From: Gracilibacillus dipsosauri
GTDB lineage: Bacteria > Bacillota > Bacilli > Bacillales > Amphibacillaceae
NCBI RefSeq assembly: GCF_003176895.1
Contig: NZ_QGTD01000013.1
Coordinates: 186,001 to 250,000, forward strand
Reading direction: 5' to 3'
DNA: 64,000 bases
A program made the position numbers and the translations under genes. Shown piece after piece: positions 59,339 through 64,000 of the stretch (its first letter is position 1; each line of letters begins with the position of its first letter). The notes beneath the pieces were generated by a model, which was given only the letters and a program-made list of their open reading frames with translations, was not told the DNA's origin and did no database searches.

Positions 59339-59678
59339 TACGTTTTATTATATCTATAAACTTCATTTGGTGAGGAAAGTAGGTTTGATATTTATAAGAC
59401 CTATAAACTTCATTTGGTGAGGAGAGTAGGTTTGATATGCGTTTTATAAGACCTGTAAACTTCATTTGGTGAGGAGAGTAGGTTTGATATGCGTTTTATA
59501 AGACCTGTAAACTTCATTTGGTGAGGAAAGTAGGTTTGATATGCGTTTTATAAGACCTGTAAACTTCATTTGGTGAGGAAAGTAGGTTTGATATGCGTTT
59601 TATAAGACCTGTAAACTTCATTTGGTGAGGAAAGTAGGTTTGATATGCGTTTTATAAGACCTGTAAACTTCATTTTCG
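59339..59678. repeat. 52-bp tandem-repeat array
   Basis: Unit boundaries (AACTTCATTTGGTGAGG) lie at 59359, 59406, 59458, 59510, 59562, 59614 and 59666. The first complete unit is 47 bp, then five units are exactly 52 bp, and a partial copy ends at about 59678. A degenerate copy precedes 59359. The only difference between the 52-bp units is GGAGAG in the first two and GGAAAG in the last three. The period is not a multiple of three and no frame is open through it, so it is non-coding. There are no unique spacers, so it is not a CRISPR array. Confidence 0.95.
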
Positions 59679-59728
59679 GGGAATCTGTGCTTAAAAATGA
59701 GTTTCAATCCATTCTATTTTCGAAAGAA

Positions 59729-59757
59729 TTTAGTACTTTTTGTGTCTATGCTATAAT
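59729..59757 (+). promoter_or_regulatory. Extended -10 promoter of trpS
   Basis: TGCTATAAT is an extended -10 element with TATAAT at 59752-59757, and TTTAGT at 59729 is a weak -35 with a 17-bp spacer. It leaves a leader of about 145 bases before trpS in which I find no T-box signature. Confidence 0.6.
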
Positions 59758-59858
59758 GCTGGGGAGGGTAGGAACAAAATACGTAATCAATGCCTCAGTT
59801 CAGTAACAAAATCCAACAAATAAGAAATTATTTAAAACATATGATAAACTCTATTTAG

Positions 59859-60905
<1,047 letters not shown>

Positions 60906-60953
60906 ACGTAAAGGATTTCTTCCTCTCTGTTGTTCCAAATTATCTCTACAAGA

Positions 60954-60989
60954 AAAACCGGACTTTGCTAAAAAATAAAGTCCGGTTTT
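60954..60989. terminator. Bidirectional terminator
   Basis: AAAACCGGACTTT and AAAGTCCGGTTTT are exact complements with a 10-base loop between convergent trpS and yjbA. Confidence 0.93.
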
Positions 60990-60996
60990 CAATCCC

Positions 60997-61752
60997 TTAT
61001 CGCACAGATTTTGTAGTTGAATTATCATGTTCTTGATCCCAAATCGTTTCATAATAGGTTTGACCTTTAATGATTTGCTTGCAGAAATATTCGTGTTTTT
61101 CCGACCATCCTTCGATTAATTCTTTATATAGTGTATTCCATGCCTCTTGAAAACTCATCCGTTTAATAGCATGATATTGATCTGGCTTCCATTCCGTTAG
61201 CCAGTACCTTATTTCCTCGAGACATTTTGAAACCTCTAACTGGTCCAATGCAACCATTAGCAATTGCTTGAGCTGTCTTTCTTTTCTAGTCAATCCCTTC
61301 ATTCTTTCAGGTGGAAGTGAAAGAATATGATATTCCTTTTCTTCTTGATAGGGTACTTGATATACCGTGGGTTCTCGACTCTCAATTAATTCAAGAACCA
61401 ATCTCTCTTGCCTTGGAATTAACCTGCTCTTTCGGACAGGAATTTGAAAACCCATAGTATCAAATGCCATTATTGATTTGCCGTCAGATATGATGGCTGC
61501 ATATTCCAATACTTTTCGTTCTTGATTTTTTCTTATGTAAGCTCTTTTATAAATGGTGTCAAGCATCTTTTTAGGTAAGTCCTGTAAGTCGTTTTCAATG
61601 TATTGATAAGTCTTGGGATCAATAAGTAGAACAGGAACTTGATCTAGTATCTCAATACCATCAGAGGTTCTCCATTCATGAAATGGACATACATTATAAC
61701 CATTTTCTTCACCCTCAAACCAATTTACCCATACATCATGCAAATATAACAT
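60997..61752 (-). CDS. yjbA: UPF0736 family protein YjbA
   Basis: A 251-residue cytoplasmic protein matching B. subtilis YjbA almost throughout: [20 protein letters not shown] at the start, then [28 protein letters not shown] and [16 protein letters not shown]. The function is unknown; the family is confined to Bacilli. The start at 61752 is set by that conserved N-terminus, with GTGAGG 9 bases upstream, rather than at the longer open frame. Gene order yjbA-trpS-opp is as in B. subtilis. Confidence 0.9.
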   Translation of the reverse strand: MLYLHDVWVNWFEGEENGYNVCPFHEWRTSDGIEILDQVPVLLIDPKTYQYIENDLQDLPKKMLDTIYKRAYIRKNQERKVLEYAAIISDGKSIMAFDTMGFQIPVRKSRLIPRQERLVLELIESREPTVYQVPYQEEKEYHILSLPPERMKGLTRKERQLKQLLMVALDQLEVSKCLEEIRYWLTEWKPDQYHAIKRMSFQEAWNTLYKELIEGWSEKHEYFCKQIIKGQTYYETIWDQEHDNSTTKSVR

Positions 61753-61827
61753 ATGACCAAACCTCACTTTATGCTTTTTCTTATCAAACAGTATGACCAA
61801 AATGGAATGAATTATTCTTTTCTTCTA

Positions 61828-62040
61828 TTATTTAACAGATAAAATGGTCAGCTTCTGGATCGATAAACCCATGAGAATCAGACCTATGATAAAAAAATAA
61901 CATTCTACTTTTGTTTGAATAAGTGCGATATAGTCATATAAAGTGAGCCCAGCCGGTATAAAATTCAAGTACAATATAAGTGACATGCCTCCAGAGACTG
62001 AAAAACCGAATCCTATTAGAAATATTAATGCATAGATCAA
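61828..62040 (-). CDS. Small membrane protein, unknown
   Basis: A 70-residue protein with two hydrophobic segments (about 2-27 and 46-64), the second ending in a basic tail. It starts at TTG after GGGTGAG. It sits between fabF and yjbA on the same strand, 27 bp before the upstream end of the longer yjbA frame. I do not recognise a family. Its consistent orientation and ribosome site support a real gene. Confidence 0.6.
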   Translation of the reverse strand: MIYALIFLIGFGFSVSGGMSLILYLNFIPAGLTLYDYIALIQTKVECYFFIIGLILMGLSIQKLTILSVK

Positions 62041-62165
62041 AACTACTCACCCGCTTGTCCACCTAATTTATTTCATTATATGTACAAGTATCCTCACATA
62101 TGAGTGATCAATATAGAGTGTAAATTCCCACCCATCATTTCTGCAATTGGAAGGCTATAAACATA

Positions 62166-62202
62166 ATAAATCCTGTTCCCCAATATGGAAACAGGATTTA
62201 TT
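62166..62202 (-). terminator. Hairpin after fabF
   Basis: AATAAATCCTGTT and AACAGGATTTATT are exact 13-bp complements around a short loop, at the end of fabF. The T tract is poor, but the stem is strong. Confidence 0.75.
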
Positions 62203-62211
62203 GTACTTGTA

Positions 62212-63450
62212 TTACTGATATTTTTTAAAAATTAGAGAAACATTATGCCCACCGAAACCTAATGAATTACTCAAAGTAATATTCACTTCTTTTTGTTTTG
62301 CTTTATTCGGAACATAATGAAGATCACAATCTGGATCAGGTGTTTCATAATTAATGGTCGGAGGTAAGATCCCATCTTGAATAGCTTTCACACATGCAAT
62401 GGCTTCCACTGCACCTGCTGCTCCTAATAGATGTCCAGTCATTGATTTCGTCGAAGAAACATCTAATTGATAGGCATGATCTCCGAAAACTGTCTTAATG
62501 GCTTGAGTTTCAAATGAATCATTATATTCTGTACTAGTACCATGTGCATTAATATAATCTATATCCGTTACTTGTATATCCGCATCTTCAATCGCTTGTT
62601 GCATCGCTCTTGCGGCCCCTTCTCCCTCTGGAGCCGGTGAAGTAATATGATAAGCATCCCCTGAAGCACCATAACCAACAATTTCCGCATAAATCTTTGC
62701 TCCACGTTTTTGGGCGGATTCTAATGATTCTAAAATAATAATTCCTGCACCTTCTCCCATAACGAATCCATCACGATTTTTGTCAAATGGTCTACTGGCC
62801 GTTTTTGGGTCTTCGTTAAAAGATAATGCTTTTGCTGTGGAGAATCCGGCATATGCCATTGGTGTTAGTGGAGCCTCCGCACCACCAGTGATCATGTAAT
62901 CTGCATCCCCACGCTCAATGACTTTAAAAGCATCTCCAATGGAGTTAGCTCCAGATGCACATGCAGTAACAGAACAATTATTAATTCCTTTTGCACCTAA
63001 CTGAATCGAGACTTGACCAGCGGCCATATCCGGAATAAGCATAGGTACGAAGAATGGACTGACACGACGATAGCCTTTGTCCATAAACCTTCTAAATTGT
63101 TCATCATATGTTGCCATTCCGCCAATACCAGAACCAATCCAAACACCTACCCTTGGCGCAATTTCATCGGTAATTTCAAGATTGGCATCCTCTACCGCAT
63201 TTTTCGCTGCAGCCACTGCATATTGGGTAAACAAGTCCATTCTTTTGGTTTCTTTTTTGTCCATATATTGTGTAGGATCCCAGTCCTTCACTTCGCCTGC
63301 TACTTTTGCAGGAAAATCATCTTTATTTACTTTAGTAACAATATCAATACCGGATACACCATTTTTTAAATGATCCCAAAATTGATCTACTTCATTTCCT
63401 AATGGTGTGATTGCTCCTAATCCGGTCACGACAACCCTATTTTTACCCAT
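62212..63450 (-). CDS. fabF: 3-oxoacyl-[acyl-carrier-protein] synthase II (FabF)
   Basis: A 412-residue condensing enzyme that elongates acyl-ACP with malonyl-ACP. The nucleophile is C164 in [14 protein letters not shown], and the two histidines are in [13 protein letters not shown] and [16 protein letters not shown]. The C-terminal [16 protein letters not shown] is typical. The length equals B. subtilis FabF (413). It follows fabH by 29 bp on the same strand, the conserved fabHA-fabF operon. AAAGGAGG precedes the ATG. FapR control is expected at the fabH promoter, which is outside the window. Confidence 0.96.
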   Translation of the reverse strand: MGKNRVVVTGLGAITPLGNEVDQFWDHLKNGVSGIDIVTKVNKDDFPAKVAGEVKDWDPTQYMDKKETKRMDLFTQYAVAAAKNAVEDANLEITDEIAPRVGVWIGSGIGGMATYDEQFRRFMDKGYRRVSPFFVPMLIPDMAAGQVSIQLGAKGINNCSVTACASGANSIGDAFKVIERGDADYMITGGAEAPLTPMAYAGFSTAKALSFNEDPKTASRPFDKNRDGFVMGEGAGIIILESLESAQKRGAKIYAEIVGYGASGDAYHITSPAPEGEGAARAMQQAIEDADIQVTDIDYINAHGTSTEYNDSFETQAIKTVFGDHAYQLDVSSTKSMTGHLLGAAGAVEAIACVKAIQDGILPPTINYETPDPDCDLHYVPNKAKQKEVNITLSNSLGFGGHNVSLIFKKYQ

Positions 63451-63479
63451 GAATATTCCTCCTTTTATCTAATTTTACG

Positions 63480-64000
63480 TTATTTTCCCCATCTTAAAGC
63501 AACGGCTCCCCATGTAAGACCACCACCAAAACCTACTAAGACAACTAAATCATTATCGTTTATTTTACCTTTTTTTACAGCTTCAGACAAAGCAATTGGT
63601 ATCGAAGCAGCTGATGTATTTCCATAATGATTCACATTGACTGCCATTTTACTTTCATCGATTCCTAACCGTTGTCTTGCAGCTTCCATAATTCGAATAT
63701 TTGCTTGATGAGGTATTAAATAATCAACATCCTCTTTAGCAAGTCCGGCTTTTTCAACCACCTTAACAGATGATTCTGGCATTTGACGTACAGCAAATTT
63801 AAATACTTCTCTTCCATTCATTATGATATGCTCATCCTGTTGGGCTAGATGCTTTCCACCACTTCCATCTGCACCTAACTCAAAGGATAAAACGCCTTTG
63901 CCATCACTTACTGGACCCATAACCGCAGCACCAGCACCATCTCCAAATAAGACACATGTATTACGATCTTCCCAATCGGTAATTTTGGATAATTTTTCGG
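63480..64000 (-). CDS. fabH: 3-oxoacyl-[acyl-carrier-protein] synthase III (FabH), partial
   Basis: The C-terminal 173 residues are visible, and the gene continues beyond the right edge. [18 protein letters not shown] is the mid-protein signature; the catalytic His is in [15 protein letters not shown] and the Asn in [15 protein letters not shown]. The nucleophilic Cys lies outside the window. FabH starts fatty-acid synthesis by condensing acyl-CoA with malonyl-ACP and, in Bacillus, sets branched-chain preference. It is the first gene of the fabH-fabF operon. No internal disruption is seen. Confidence 0.94.
   Translation of the reverse strand, partial: EKLSKITDWEDRNTCVLFGDGAGAAVMGPVSDGKGVLSFELGADGSGGKHLAQQDEHIIMNGREVFKFAVRQMPESSVKVVEKAGLAKEDVDYLIPHQANIRIMEAARQRLGIDESKMAVNVNHYGNTSAASIPIALSEAVKKGKINDNDLVVLVGFGGGLTWGAVALRWGK

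Noticed and set aside
59339-59678. CRISPR array
   Set aside because: The repeat units follow each other directly with no unique spacers, the 52-bp period is nearly invariant, and no cas genes are present.

Overview
The window is about 64 kb of a low-GC, endospore-forming member of the Bacillaceae. Gene content and order match the yjb region of the Bacillus subtilis chromosome: fabH-fabF, yjbA, trpS, opp, yjbC-spx, mecA, coiA, pepF, spxH-yjbI, yjbK, relQ, nadF, yjbO, prpE, yjbQ, fabI, cotO/cotZ and yjcF-yjcH. Protein sequences and the opuD-type betaine transporter suggest the halotolerant Oceanobacillus/Gracilibacillus/Virgibacillus side of the family; species cannot be read from the sequence alone.

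Left end (1-7.4 kb) is accessory. It holds a partial YtrA-type GntR repressor divergent from an OsmC-family peroxiredoxin with a thioredoxin-like protein, an MBL-fold hydrolase, and a sulfane-sulfur locus (CstR-like repressor, rhodanese, CoA-disulfide reductase-rhodanese fusion) with two matching operators. Then come a methyltransferase, a glutaredoxin, decayed DNA with a broken SDR gene of unusually high GC, and a tRNA-Val. From 7.5 to 12 kb are a DUF3298 protein, yjcH/yjcF, a DUF421 protein and a spore-coat cluster (cotO, cotZ and two small unknowns). From 12 to 25.5 kb is core metabolism: OpuD, FabI with a FapR box, a CPA2 antiporter with MgtE, RodA, PrpE, a pseudouridine synthase, NAD kinase, RelQ, a CYTH protein, truncated haemoglobin and SpxH.

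At 26.2-31.8 kb a five-gene surface-glycan cassette interrupts the usual pepF-spxH neighbourhood. It encodes glucose-1-phosphate cytidylyltransferase, CDP-glucose 4,6-dehydratase, an SDR reductase/epimerase, a glycosyltransferase with two tandem copies of its catalytic domain, and a sulfotransferase. Core genes resume with PepF, CoiA, a DHA2 drug exporter with an 11-bp inverted-repeat operator, MecA, Spx, YjbC, a putative glycoside hydrolase, a TetR/MMPL exporter pair and the OppABCDF importer. Spx, its ClpXP adaptor SpxH and the ClpC adaptor MecA all lie within 14 kb.

The most interesting stretch is 50.4-57.6 kb. A two-component system lies beside an HtrA protease and, divergently, an operon of a VTC polyphosphate-polymerase-like protein, a DUF4956 membrane protein and a Cthe_2159-type beta-helix lipoprotein. 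The same 15-bp element (two GACA motifs 11 bp apart) lies just upstream of the predicted -10 of both htrA and the VTC operon. This suggests one envelope-stress regulon joining protein quality control with a poorly understood cell-surface/polyphosphate system. The right end has an aldehyde dehydrogenase, a 52-bp tandem-repeat array, trpS, yjbA and fabF-fabH.
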